64,000 nt of DNA, taken from Rhodopseudomonas palustris. Lineage in GTDB: Bacteria > Pseudomonadota > Alphaproteobacteria > Rhizobiales > Xanthobacteraceae. A program made the position numbers and the translations under genes. A model generated the notes under the pieces. The model was not told where the DNA came from and did no database searches. It saw nothing but the letters and a program-made list of their open reading frames with translations. Location of the stretch: positions 3,100,001 through 3,164,000 of the forward strand of contig NZ_CP019966.1 of NCBI RefSeq assembly GCF_003031265.1. Direction: 5' to 3'. Of this stretch, positions 26,923-37,575 are shown in pieces (position 1 is the stretch's first letter; each line of letters opens with the position of its first letter).

Positions 26923-27690
26923 TCACGCCAGCGTCTTGGTCAGCGCTGCGGAGAACGTTTCGTCGGTGCGGTCGAGCTTGAGCGGCGTCACCGAGACGAA
27001 GTTGGCGGCGAGCGCAGCGAGATCGGTGCCTTCGGCCGGCATGTCTTCGACTTTGATCCTCTCGAAGCCGATCCAGTAGTACGGATTGCCGCGGCCGTCG
27101 TGACGCTCGTCGATGCGCAGGAAGCCGGGATTGCGCTTGCCCTGCCGCGTCACCACCACGCCTTTGACCTTGTCGGGTGTGCAGGCCGGGAAGTTGATGT
27201 TGACCACGGTGTTCTTCGGCACGCCCGCGGCCATCACCTTGCGGATGATGTCGGGCGCGTGAGTCCGCGCGGTCTCCCACAGCGGCGCGTTACGGGTCTC
27301 GATGGTGAATTCCTGCGACAGCGCGAACGACGGCAGGCCCAAAATGGTGCCTTCCAGCGCGCCGGCAATGGTGCCGGAATAGACCACGTCCTCGGCGACG
27401 TTGCGGCCGCGGTTGACGCCCGACAGCACCAGATCCGGCGCCTTGTCCTTGAGGATGAAGCGCGAACCCATGATCACGCAGTCGGTCGGCGTTCCGCGCA
27501 CCGCGAAGTGCCGCGGGCCGACTTCGCGCAGACGCAGCGGATCGTTCAGCGACAGCGAATGCGACACCCCGGACTGGTCGAGCTCGGGCGCCACCACCCA
27601 GACGTCGTCGGAAATCGCACGGGCGATCTGTTCGACCGTCTGCAGGCCGGGCGCATGAATGCCGTCGTCGTTGGTGCACAGAATCCGCAT
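26923..27690 (-). CDS. surE: 5'/3'-nucleotidase SurE
   Basis: 255 residues. SurE is a metal-dependent phosphatase of nucleoside monophosphates and polyphosphate, linked to stationary-phase survival. The start [16 protein letters not shown] contains the catalytic Asp-Asp, and [13 protein letters not shown] [20 protein letters not shown] and [16 protein letters not shown](V)YSGT follow, all typical. Length is normal. It belongs with pcm and nlpD; a palindrome and GrpB separate it from pcm here. Confidence 0.96.
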   Translation of the reverse strand: MRILCTNDDGIHAPGLQTVEQIARAISDDVWVVAPELDQSGVSHSLSLNDPLRLREVGPRHFAVRGTPTDCVIMGSRFILKDKAPDLVLSGVNRGRNVAEDVVYSGTIAGALEGTILGLPSFALSQEFTIETRNAPLWETARTHAPDIIRKVMAAGVPKNTVVNINFPACTPDKVKGVVVTRQGKRNPGFLRIDERHDGRGNPYYWIGFERIKVEDMPAEGTDLAALAANFVSVTPLKLDRTDETFSAALTKTLA

Positions 27691-27830
27691 GTCGCTGGGC
27701 CGCCTCTCTGAAGGTCTTTCTTAAGGCCGTCGTCATATCCGGCCCAGCCGCGAGAGGCAAATTCAGGCCCAAGCCGGCCGGAATCGGCCGGCCCGCCCGA
27801 GACGCGGGGTCGCCAAGGTGGCGCCGAACG

Positions 27831-30074
27831 TCACCAGCGCGCAGTGACGCTGCCGAGCACGGTGCGGCCCTGCGTGAAGGTGCAATTGCCGCCGTTGCAG
27901 ATGCCGACGCGTTCGTCGGCGAGATTGCGCGCATTCACCGCAAGCCGCATGCCGCGGAAATCGTAATGCACGCCGGCATCGAACGCGGTGATCGCCGGAT
28001 TGCGCACGGTATTGATCGAATCCGCCCAGGTCCGATCGATCCAGCGCACGCCCGCGCCAAGACCAAACCCGGCCAGCGCGCCGGTCTGCCACGTGTAGTC
28101 CATAAACACTGCCGCCTGCTGGGTCGGGACGCCGATCGGCACCTTGCCGAGATCGGCATCGTTGCTGCGCGTCACTTCGGCACTGGTGTAGCTGTACGAC
28201 GCGATCCCCTTGAGCCCCTCCGCGAGCGACAGCACGGCCTCCAATTCCGTCCCGCGCGACCGGATCTGACCGGTCTGCACCGAATACATCGCGCCGAACA
28301 CCGGATCGACCGTCAGCACATTGTCCTTGGTCAGGTTGAACCAGGTCGCGGTGAAATAGCTATTCCAGCCGCGCGGCTGATACTTGATGCCGGCCTCGAT
28401 CGACTCGCCGGTGGTCGGCGCGAACGGCGATGCACCCCGCCCCGGCGCCGTGGTTCCGGCCTGCGGCAGGAACGACGTCGCGTAGTTGACGTAAGGCGCG
28501 ACGCCGCTGTCGAACAGATACAGCAGCCCGGCGCGCCCGGTGAAGCGATCCGGCTTGCTGTCGGTGGTCGTGCTCGACAGTTCGTTGTACTGCGACAGCT
28601 CGGAGAAATCTTGCCGGCCGCCGATCGTCAGGCGCCAGCCGCCGAGCGCGAGCTGATCCTGCACATAGAGGCCGAGTTGCCCGAGCGTCTGCCGATTGGC
28701 GGCGGCCAGCGACAGTGCTGAGGTCGGAAATCCGACGCCGATCACCGGATTGGTCAGGTCCAGCGGCGGAGCCGTCCCGACCGAGTAGCCGAAATTCGTG
28801 GCTTGCCGGAAATAATCGACACCCGTCAGCACGGTGTGCCTGATCGGTCCGGTCACCAGCTTGGCTTCGATCTGACTGTCGATGGCAAACGTGTTCAGGG
28901 TTTCCTTGAAATTGGACGCATAGCGGTTGAGCGTGCGTCCGTCGTCCGAAAGGCCGAGCCCGTCGATCATGTCGCCGTCGAGCCGCGCATGGCCGATGCG
29001 CACGTTCTGCCTGAACGTCAGCGCCGGATTGAAGCGATGCTCCAGCCGGTAGCCGACCGATGCCTGCGAAATCTTCAGCGCATCGAACGCGGGATCGCCG
29101 AGCCGGATGTTGGTGGCCTGCCCGGTGATCGGGTTCGGCATGTAGTACGGCCACATCGAGGCCTTGCTGTGCGTGTACTCAGACAGGATTGTGAGGGTCG
29201 TATCCTCGCCCAGCTTCGCGGTGACGCTCGGTGCGAGGTAGACGCGGTCGTCCCAGGTGCCAGGAATCTGCGTGCCGCTGTCGCGCACCAGGCCGGTGAA
29301 GCGATACAGCAGATCGTCATGGCCGGGCACCGGCCCGCTGAAATCGAACCGCCCCTGATAGCGGTTGAAATTGCCGACGTCGAAGCCGGCTTCGTTGAGC
29401 CGATACGGCAGCGGCATCTTGCTGACGTAGTTCACCAGCCCGCCGGCGTCGTTGGCGCCGTACAGCACCGACGATGGCCCACGCAGAACCTCGATGCGTT
29501 CGGCACCGTACAGCTCGTTGCGAAAGTACGCGTAGAGGCCGTTACCCTGGCGCAGACCATCGCGATAATTGCCGTATTGCGTCGACGAGAAGCCGCGGAT
29601 CATGAACTGATCATAGCGTGCGTCGTAGCCGAACGGCTGGGTCTGCACGCCGGCCGTATAAGCCAGCGCCTCGCCGACCGTGCGAGCGCCGGTGTCGCGG
29701 ATCTGGTCCTGGGTCACGACCGAGACCGACTGCGAACTTTCGATCAGCGGCGTATTGGTCTTGGTGCCGGTGGCGCTGCCCGATGCGACGAAGCCATTGA
29801 CCGGTCCGGTCGCGCTCGACAGCGTGGTGGCGGAGGCTGGCACGATCGCGGCCGGAGGCGGAGCAGGCGTCACGCGTTGCGTGGTGCGGCGCTGCTGCGT
29901 GGCGGTCGAACGGCGATCAGCGCGTACGGTCCGCGCCTGCGCCGCCTTCGGCGCATCGACCGTCACCGACGGCAGGCTCGTCTGAGCATGCCCCTCTCGG
30001 CTCAAGCAGCCATCGATGATCAACAAACTACAGCTCGCGAGCGCAACCTTTCGCGATATTTCCCAACCCGGCAT
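27831..30074 (-). CDS. TonB-dependent siderophore receptor
   Basis: 747 residues. A signal peptide (ALASCSLLIIDGCLSREGHAQ) is followed by a Pro/Ala linker, a plug domain (SVSVVTQDQIRDTGARTVGEAL, YGNYRDGLRQ, ERIEVLRGPSSVLYGANDAGGLVNYVSK) and a 22-strand barrel ending in VLGSVTARW. The plug motifs are those of the FhuA/FpvA type, which import ferric siderophores with energy from TonB-ExbB-ExbD. No siderophore permease or Fe-responsive regulator lies nearby. The gene is inserted between serS/CAP and surE. Start at 30074 follows GGGGAC. The exact siderophore cannot be told. Confidence 0.93.
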   Translation of the reverse strand: MPGWEISRKVALASCSLLIIDGCLSREGHAQTSLPSVTVDAPKAAQARTVRADRRSTATQQRRTTQRVTPAPPPAAIVPASATTLSSATGPVNGFVASGSATGTKTNTPLIESSQSVSVVTQDQIRDTGARTVGEALAYTAGVQTQPFGYDARYDQFMIRGFSSTQYGNYRDGLRQGNGLYAYFRNELYGAERIEVLRGPSSVLYGANDAGGLVNYVSKMPLPYRLNEAGFDVGNFNRYQGRFDFSGPVPGHDDLLYRFTGLVRDSGTQIPGTWDDRVYLAPSVTAKLGEDTTLTILSEYTHSKASMWPYYMPNPITGQATNIRLGDPAFDALKISQASVGYRLEHRFNPALTFRQNVRIGHARLDGDMIDGLGLSDDGRTLNRYASNFKETLNTFAIDSQIEAKLVTGPIRHTVLTGVDYFRQATNFGYSVGTAPPLDLTNPVIGVGFPTSALSLAAANRQTLGQLGLYVQDQLALGGWRLTIGGRQDFSELSQYNELSSTTTDSKPDRFTGRAGLLYLFDSGVAPYVNYATSFLPQAGTTAPGRGASPFAPTTGESIEAGIKYQPRGWNSYFTATWFNLTKDNVLTVDPVFGAMYSVQTGQIRSRGTELEAVLSLAEGLKGIASYSYTSAEVTRSNDADLGKVPIGVPTQQAAVFMDYTWQTGALAGFGLGAGVRWIDRTWADSINTVRNPAITAFDAGVHYDFRGMRLAVNARNLADERVGICNGGNCTFTQGRTVLGSVTARW

Positions 30075-30320
30075 TCCAAGTCCCCAGCTGTAACAACTGG
30101 AAACGGCTTATGGGGGGCGAGCCGCTCTGGAACAATTTGAATGGGTCCAAACATGACAGCAACGTCGACGCGCATGACTTGGAAAATCCGCGATAATTGG
30201 CCATAGCAAGCAGGTGGACGCTTAGCGCCGCGCACTGTTCGAACTATTCCAATTATTTCCGGATGCGGCGTGTTGCCGAACGGTTCGGAAAGTCGCGCAC
30301 GACGCGCTTTGCAATCAGTT

Positions 30321-30917
30321 TTAGAGGCAGAGGCCGAGCATCCGCACTGTGCAATCCCGTGCGGCGGAAGGTTTCGGGAGCTGCTTGCTCCAAGTGGCCG
30401 GCGGTTCGGCCGCGGCCTTGGCGCCTGCGGCCGATTTCGCCGGTTGTTTGCCCGAGGACTTGGCCGGCGGCTTTGCCTTCGACTTCGGTTTCTCGTCGCC
30501 GCCGGCGATCACCATCGCCCAATAAGTCCGGCCGCTCGCGCTCGACCGGACGCTGGCGACGCCGACCTTGGAGGCGCCTTTGAGTAGCAGGTTGGCGCGA
30601 TGACCGGGCGAGTTAATCCACTGCTTCAGCGTGTTCGGAAAATCCGGATAGCCGTAAGCGATGTTCTCGGCGGCGCGCGACACCTTGGCCGGCGCGACGC
30701 GCGAGGTGAACGAGCCGCCGGCTTCGTGGCTGAGGACGTCCTTCGACGCCATCGCGACCGCCTGCCGCTGCGCGATCGCATTCAGCGTCGCGTCCATCAC
30801 CACCTTGCCCTCGCCGTTCTTGGCGCGGAAATCGGAGATCATTTCGGCAGGCCCGGCAGCGAACGCAGGCAGCACAGAAACTGAAACGAAGAAGGTCACC
30901 GCAAGTATCAGCGTCAT
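30321..30917 (-). CDS. Secreted CAP/SCP-domain protein
   Basis: 198 residues from the ATG at 30917. A signal peptide-like start (MTLILAVTFFVSVSVLPAFA) leads into a CAP domain: MISDFRAKNGEGKVVMDATL, HEAGGSF, AENIAYG, LKQWINSPGHRANLLLKGA and YWAMVIAG. A Lys/Pro/Ala-rich tail follows and ends in two cysteines (DCTVRMLGLCL). CAP proteins of bacteria are extracytoplasmic; their function is mostly unknown. The start is doubtful: the ATG at 30917 sits inside a palindromic element, while an in-frame ATG at 31034, just after the serS stop and preceded by GAAGG, would translate the whole repeat (237 residues). See the findings. Confidence 0.75.
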   Translation of the reverse strand: MTLILAVTFFVSVSVLPAFAAGPAEMISDFRAKNGEGKVVMDATLNAIAQRQAVAMASKDVLSHEAGGSFTSRVAPAKVSRAAENIAYGYPDFPNTLKQWINSPGHRANLLLKGASKVGVASVRSSASGRTYWAMVIAGGDEKPKSKAKPPAKSSGKQPAKSAAGAKAAAEPPATWSKQLPKPSAARDCTVRMLGLCL

Positions 30918-31024
30918 TGCGAGCGCAGCGAAGCAATCCAGAGCCCGGTGCACGGAGCTGGATTGCTTCGCCGATCCTTTCATCGGGCGACGCTTTGCGC
31001 CAACCCGTTGGCTCGCAATGACGG
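30913..31024. repeat. REP-like palindromic element, family A (copy 2)
   Basis: The outer ends CGTCATTGCGAG and CTCGCAATGACG and inner arms AGCGAAGCAATCCAG / CTGGATTGCTTCG are those of copies at 12919 and 62116. This copy has a longer centre and lies at the start of the CAP gene, directly after serS. Confidence 0.9.
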
Positions 31025-31039
31025 AGAGAGTCATCAGCC

Positions 31040-32443
<1,404 letters not shown>

Positions 32444-32455
32444 AACGGAGACCGG

Positions 32456-35400
32456 TCAGAACTGCCAGCTCAACAGGCCGCGGACCTGGTCGCGCCGGCC
32501 CCGCTCGCCGCGCTGGGCGGCGTACGATAGTCCGGCCCGGGCCTGCGGACCGAGCTGCAGATCGAAGCCGCATTCGACCAGCGCAGTGTCGCGATCGAGC
32601 GGCACGCCGGCGACCGCGAATGGCTCGGCGGTGCTGCGGAACGCCAGATCCGCGATCGGAGCCGTGGCGCCGAACGCGTGCTGCCACGACGCTGCCAACC
32701 GCGGCATCGCCACCAGACCGGGCGACAGCGTGAAGCTGGTGGTCAGCCGGCCGCCCAGCGTCGAAAAGCCGATGTCGTCGTTGCGGCTGGTCCCCGCCAG
32801 CGCGGTGATGCCACCGCCTTCGGCGAAAGCGTCGCGATGCAGATGCACCAGCGCCAGCGCGCCGAACGGCTCGGCGACGGCCTGCCCGACGGGCACGCGG
32901 TAGCCGATCTCGCCGAACGCCTGCGCGGTGGTGGCATCGTAGCGCGCACCGGCGATGTCGGTGACGCCGGGGAAACTCACCGAGCGGCTGGTCGACAGCG
33001 TGCTGAAGCTGGCGGCGGCGGCCGCACGCAGCCGCCACGGGCCGGCTTCACCGGACGCGTAACCAGCAAGATGCGCGGTATCGATATCGGCTGAACTGGC
33101 GCGGTCGCGGACCGTGACGGTGGAGCTCGTTGTGCCCCCAGCGAGGCCGACCTGCCAGCCGGAGCCGAACCGATAATCGACGCCGCTGACGAAGCCGGCG
33201 ACCGAACTGGTCGCCTCCGCCGCATTGCCGTCGCTGCCATTGCGGCCCCAGGTCCCGATGCCCTGCGCCCACACGCTGGGGCCGGTGGCGAGCACCGTGT
33301 CGGCGCCCCCGCTCTGCCGCATCCGCCCGAGCACCGCCTCGCGCAGGAGCAGGCTGTCGTCGAGCAGCGCCGACTGGGCGCTGGCATGAACCTCGCCGGA
33401 CAGCAGATCGAACGCGCGCGGCGCCCCGGCAGTCGACTGCGTGGCGATCAACAGGCCGAGCCCGCTCGCTGCCGGGCCGGCGTCGAGCGCATTGGCCACG
33501 GCGGCCTGATTAGCACTGGTCGCCAGGCTGGCGAACGGAACAGCGTTGCGGGTCAGCGTCAGCGTCACCGCGTTGGCCGAGGTGTTCAGCGACGCGGCGA
33601 GGAACGGCAGATCGTCGGTCACCGCACTCGCAAAGCTGCCGGTGATGCCGCCGGCCGCGGTGAGGATCGGATAGGCTTGGCCGAGGATCGGGCTGTGTCC
33701 GATCAAGCCGGCGATGACGGTGCCGCCCGATAGGTTCGCGGTGCCGCCGACCTGGATCAGATCCGCGGTGCTCCCCTCGACCTGCGCGAAGTAAGCGGTG
33801 CCCGCCGACACGCTGAGATTGCCGGAGACCTGAATGGTGCCGACCGAATGACCTGGCGACACGATCGAGCCGCCACGCAGATCGAGCGAGCCGAACGTGC
33901 CGGTTCCGCCGAGCCAACCGGCGTTGGTGAAGGCGCCGCTGCCGCTGAAGCTGCCATCGACCACGCCGGCATTGTAAACGGTGCCGTCGTTACTTAGCGC
34001 GCCGGTGAACGTGCCGCTCCGGCCGACGACGAAGCTCGCCCCAGACGCCACCCACAGCGGCCCGAGCAGACTGCCGCTGAGGCCGAGCGTGCTGCCGCTC
34101 TGGACCCGGGTGCCGCCGGTGTAAGTGTTGGCCCCCGCCAGCACCAGCGTGCCAGTACCTGCCAGCGTCAGTCCACCTGGGCCGAAGATGTCATTGCTCC
34201 AGACGTCGAACGCGTTGAGGCCGCCTTGCGACGCGTCCATCGTCACGGTGACGTTGCTGCGGAACGCGCCGTAGCCGCCGCCCGCAGCATACAGATTGAG
34301 CCGCGCCCAGCCGGTGCCGTTGTCGAGCGGACCACCCGACGGAAGCTCGGTGGTGGCGAGGATCTCGTCGAGCTGGGCGGTCGTCAGATACGGATAGCGC
34401 GTCGCGATCAGATAGTGCGCTTCCGCCGGCACCACGGGCGCAAGATCGGTCGGGCCGACCGACGGCAGATCGTAGGTCAGGAAATGCCGATAGGCCTGCG
34501 CCTGCTGCTGATAGCTGGCGGCGGTCGGGATCACCCCGCTGCTGAGGCAGGCAATCAGATTGGCGCACGCCGAGGCATAGGGCGAGCTGGCACCGCCGCC
34601 GAGATAGGCCTGCATCTCGGTCGCGAGCGACGACAGGTTCGTGGTGTTGAAATCAGCCGAGGCGTACAGCGGATTGCCGGCCAGCATGTTGGCGGTGACG
34701 TAGGTCGCCATGATCCGGCCGCCGATCACGTCGAGCGGATAGTGCGCCGCATAGACGTTGAGGTCGTACGAGAACTGCGCCGCCGCCATGACGAACTGCT
34801 GATAATAGCCCGGCGCCAGGATCGCGAACGGCACTGCGTTGGAGGTCGCGAGCATCGTATGGGCGCTCGGGAAATCGCCGACATTGGAGTCGCCGAGCAC
34901 CCAGTTGATGTTGTACGCGCCGGGCGTCTGCTGGTTCTGCCACGCCAAATAGGACGAATTCTGCGGCGTGAACGGGTTGCTCAAGATCGCAGCGGAAACC
35001 TGATACGGCGGCGGATTGCCGTAGCTGTCGGTCTGGCCGGGCAGATACCCGTAAGCGTTGCCATAGACGTCGCTGGTGCCGAAATACGGCTTCATCGCCA
35101 CGATCTGATTGCTGCCGATGATCGCGGCTTCCATCCGCAGGATCGAGGCCGGCAGCGTCGGCGCGGTCGGAATGCCTTGCGCATCGTAGCCATAAGCCGG
35201 ATTGCCCGGGAATGCGCGCAGCAGCACGTTGGCCGGCACCGCCGGCAGGATCAGCACCGTGCCTGCGGCGATCTTCTCGGCCTGGGTCGAGTTCAGATAG
35301 ATCTCGACCTGCTTGGCGAGATTGGCGTCGAGCACCGCCCGCCCCTGCGCGCTCGACAGCAGACTGTTGAATGGGGCCAGCAGCACCTCCTGGTCGGCGG

Positions 35401-35503
35401 CCTGCTGCGCACAGCGACCCGTGCAGCTCGTCTGCGCCCGCGCTGCGTCGATCGACGGCACCAGCGCCAGGACTACCAGGATCGCATGTTGGACAAGGCG
35501 CAT
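32456..35503 (-). CDS. Autotransporter with a PAP2-type acid phosphatase passenger
   Basis: 1015 residues from the ATG at 35503. Signal peptide to about residue 24 (ends DAARAQ). Residues 30-420 form a PAP2-like helical domain: GDFPSAHTMLATS (residues 209-221) and YAAHYPLDVIGGR (residues 251-263) match the PSxH and HxxxD motifs of vanadium-haloperoxidase-type acid phosphatases. Next come autotransporter beta-helix repeats (GTLVLAGANTYTGGTRVQSG) and a C-terminal autotransporter barrel of about 270 residues ending in LSWQF. So a phosphatase-like enzyme would be presented at the cell surface by type Va secretion. The arginine that precedes the motif 3 His by six residues appears to be Leu, and motif 1 (KxxxxxxRP) is not evident, so activity is uncertain. 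Confidence 0.85.
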   Translation of the reverse strand: MRLVQHAILVVLALVPSIDAARAQTSCTGRCAQQAADQEVLLAPFNSLLSSAQGRAVLDANLAKQVEIYLNSTQAEKIAAGTVLILPAVPANVLLRAFPGNPAYGYDAQGIPTAPTLPASILRMEAAIIGSNQIVAMKPYFGTSDVYGNAYGYLPGQTDSYGNPPPYQVSAAILSNPFTPQNSSYLAWQNQQTPGAYNINWVLGDSNVGDFPSAHTMLATSNAVPFAILAPGYYQQFVMAAAQFSYDLNVYAAHYPLDVIGGRIMATYVTANMLAGNPLYASADFNTTNLSSLATEMQAYLGGGASSPYASACANLIACLSSGVIPTAASYQQQAQAYRHFLTYDLPSVGPTDLAPVVPAEAHYLIATRYPYLTTAQLDEILATTELPSGGPLDNGTGWARLNLYAAGGGYGAFRSNVTVTMDASQGGLNAFDVWSNDIFGPGGLTLAGTGTLVLAGANTYTGGTRVQSGSTLGLSGSLLGPLWVASGASFVVGRSGTFTGALSNDGTVYNAGVVDGSFSGSGAFTNAGWLGGTGTFGSLDLRGGSIVSPGHSVGTIQVSGNLSVSAGTAYFAQVEGSTADLIQVGGTANLSGGTVIAGLIGHSPILGQAYPILTAAGGITGSFASAVTDDLPFLAASLNTSANAVTLTLTRNAVPFASLATSANQAAVANALDAGPAASGLGLLIATQSTAGAPRAFDLLSGEVHASAQSALLDDSLLLREAVLGRMRQSGGADTVLATGPSVWAQGIGTWGRNGSDGNAAEATSSVAGFVSGVDYRFGSGWQVGLAGGTTSSTVTVRDRASSADIDTAHLAGYASGEAGPWRLRAAAAASFSTLSTSRSVSFPGVTDIAGARYDATTAQAFGEIGYRVPVGQAVAEPFGALALVHLHRDAFAEGGGITALAGTSRNDDIGFSTLGGRLTTSFTLSPGLVAMPRLAASWQHAFGATAPIADLAFRSTAEPFAVAGVPLDRDTALVECGFDLQLGPQARAGLSYAAQRGERGRRDQVRGLLSWQF

Positions 35504-35667
35504 AACGGCGCTCGGCGGTGGAGCAAACGGGCCAACCGACGAAGCCTCGCTGCATGCGCCAACATGCGGTCGATTCGGAAACTCGCGCAATGCTGACCGG
35601 GTTACCAGCCTAGCCCTGCCCGGCACGACCGCCGAAGCGGCAACTAACAATCACGAGCGGGGAAGGC

Positions 35668-36471
35668 TCAAGCCGCCGGGGTCGACGAGTCCGAGGTGTT
35701 CGACGCCTCCGCCGCAGCGCGCTTCTTCTCGACCATCGAAACCGCGATGATGGAGCCTTCGTACAGCAGCAGCAGCGGGATCGCGAGCGAAGCCTGGCTG
35801 ATCACATCGGGCGGCGTCAGCACAGCTGCTATGATGAAGGCGCCGACGATGAAGTAGCGGCGCTTCTCCTTGAGCTGCTTGGCGGTGAGCACGCCGATCC
35901 GCCCGAGCAGCGTCAGGATCACCGGCAACTGGAACGCCAGGCCGAACGCGAAGATCAGCGACATCATCAGCGACAGATACTCGCCCACCTTGGGCAGCAA
36001 CTGGATCTGCGCGGTTTCGGTACCGCCCATCTGCTGCATGCCGAGCGAGAACCGCACCAGCATCGGCAGCACCAGGAAGTACACCACCAGAGAGCCGAGC
36101 AGGAAGAAGCCCGGCGTGGCGATCAGGTAAGGCACGAAGGCGTTGCGCTCGTGCTTGTAGAGGCCCGGCGCGACGAATTTGTAGATCTGGGTGGCGATAA
36201 TCGGGAACGAGATGAAGCCGGCGCCGAACATCGCCAGCTTGAGCTGGGTGAGGAAGTATTCGAGCAGCGCGGTGTAGATGAACTTGGAGTTCTCCGGCCC
36301 CGCGACCCAGACGAACGGCCAAACCAACACGTTGTAGATCTGCTTGGCGAAGAAGAAGCAGAAGATGAACGCGATGCCGAAGCCGAGCAGCGCCTTGATC
36401 AGCCGCGACCGCAGCTCGATCAGGTGGTCCATCAGCGGCGCCTTGGAGGCCTCGATATCCTCGGCACTCAT
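35668..36471 (-). CDS. tatC: Twin-arginine translocase subunit TatC
   Basis: 267 residues with six membrane helices. TatC is the receptor for twin-arginine signal peptides of folded proteins. The N-terminal [17 protein letters not shown], the [14 protein letters not shown] loop and the [11 protein letters not shown] helix are diagnostic. Its start overlaps the tatB stop (ATGA, 36468-36471), so the two are translationally coupled. Confidence 0.97.
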   Translation of the reverse strand: MSAEDIEASKAPLMDHLIELRSRLIKALLGFGIAFIFCFFFAKQIYNVLVWPFVWVAGPENSKFIYTALLEYFLTQLKLAMFGAGFISFPIIATQIYKFVAPGLYKHERNAFVPYLIATPGFFLLGSLVVYFLVLPMLVRFSLGMQQMGGTETAQIQLLPKVGEYLSLMMSLIFAFGLAFQLPVILTLLGRIGVLTAKQLKEKRRYFIVGAFIIAAVLTPPDVISQASLAIPLLLLYEGSIIAVSMVEKKRAAAEASNTSDSSTPAA

Positions 36472-37004
36472 GACGCTTTGGCGTCCTTCGCCGGCTCGGG
36501 ATGCGCGAGATCCGGCGGCGCGGCATCAGGCGTGGCAAGCGCATGCGTTTCGGCGGCGACCGGCAGGTTCGCCGGCTCGGCGGCCTGCGCCTCGCGCACG
36601 ATCGCCAGCGGCTCGGACGCCGCCGCATCGTGCTGGGTCGCCTCGACGAAGGTCTCCGCAGTCGGCTGCGCCGGCGTCGTCGGCTCGGTCGGCGGGGTAT
36701 CGATGTTGGTGGCCTTGTCGAGCGCCATGGCGTCGGTGACCTGGCTCGACAGCTTGGTGAGCATGTTGTTGGTCGACAGCCCGCTGGTGGCTTCCTTGAC
36801 CTCGTCGAACGACTTCTTGAGGTCGGCCATCTCGGCCTCGCGCATCGCTTCCTGGAACTGACCCTGGAATTCGGTGGCGAGCCGGCGCGCCTTGCCCATC
36901 CACTGCCCGACCGTGCGCAGCACGCCCGGCAGTTCCTTGGGGCCGATCGCGATCAGCGCGACCACCCCGATCACCATCAGTTCACTCCACCCGATGTCGA
37001 ACAT
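36468..37004 (-). CDS. tatB: Twin-arginine translocase subunit TatB
   Basis: 178 residues. The single N-terminal helix [20 protein letters not shown] with the Glu at residue 8, then the [20 protein letters not shown] hinge and amphipathic helix, identify TatB. A long Ala/Pro/Thr-rich tail is usual. TatB passes the signal peptide from TatC to TatA. Overlaps tatC by 4 bp and lies 188 nt after tatA. Confidence 0.96.
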   Translation of the reverse strand: MFDIGWSELMVIGVVALIAIGPKELPGVLRTVGQWMGKARRLATEFQGQFQEAMREAEMADLKKSFDEVKEATSGLSTNNMLTKLSSQVTDAMALDKATNIDTPPTEPTTPAQPTAETFVEATQHDAAASEPLAIVREAQAAEPANLPVAAETHALATPDAAPPDLAHPEPAKDAKAS

Positions 37005-37192
37005 GAAACGTGCCGACTATGCCTCAATGCGCCCGCGCAACTGCCGGGACGCTTACGGGCGCGCCCCGCCGTCCCCGCGATGCGCTCACCCTTGTGTCAT
37101 CCGGCGGCGCGTGCCGTCGCCGGATCAAGCGGCCCCGGCGCGGCGATGCCGCACGGGGCTCGAAGACGGATCAGGCGCGTTGCGACCGCGCT

Positions 37193-37429
37193 TCAGACCG
37201 CCTTGCTGCCGACGTCGGTGCGGTTGGTCGCGCCGGGCGTCGAGGTGTGGTCGATCGACTTCACCGGCTCGGACTTTTCGGCCGTCTTTTCATCGTCCTG
37301 CAAGCCCTTCTTGAAGGACTTGATGCCCTGGGCGACGTCACCCATCAGGTCCGAAATCTTGCCACGACCGAACAGCAGCAGGACGACCGCGATAACGACG
37401 ATCCAGTGCCAGATACTGAGTGAACCCAT
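37193..37429 (-). CDS. tatA: Twin-arginine translocase subunit TatA
   Basis: 78 residues. [20 protein letters not shown] is the membrane helix, and [20 protein letters not shown] the amphipathic helix with the FGRGK motif. TatA polymerises to form the Tat pore. ATG at 37429 follows GAGAAGG. First gene of tatABC, 146 nt after scpB. Confidence 0.96.
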   Translation of the reverse strand: MGSLSIWHWIVVIAVVLLLFGRGKISDLMGDVAQGIKSFKKGLQDDEKTAEKSEPVKSIDHTSTPGATNRTDVGSKAV

Positions 37430-37575
37430 CCTGCCTTCTCCCGAAACTCGACCGGCGCGCCAGCCCTATTCACTTGCGAAGCTAGGTGAAAGAGCCGCCC
37501 GAAACAAGGATTTAAGCTGTCGCAACGGCGAGTTGATCGCCGCTGATCCAGTTCCTTTCGAGGCGTAGCGCCGAC

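Noticed and set aside
30075..30320. An iron-response operator (Fur or Irr type) upstream of the siderophore receptor
   Set aside because: A/T-rich stretches are present but no convincing match to a known iron box was found by eye.
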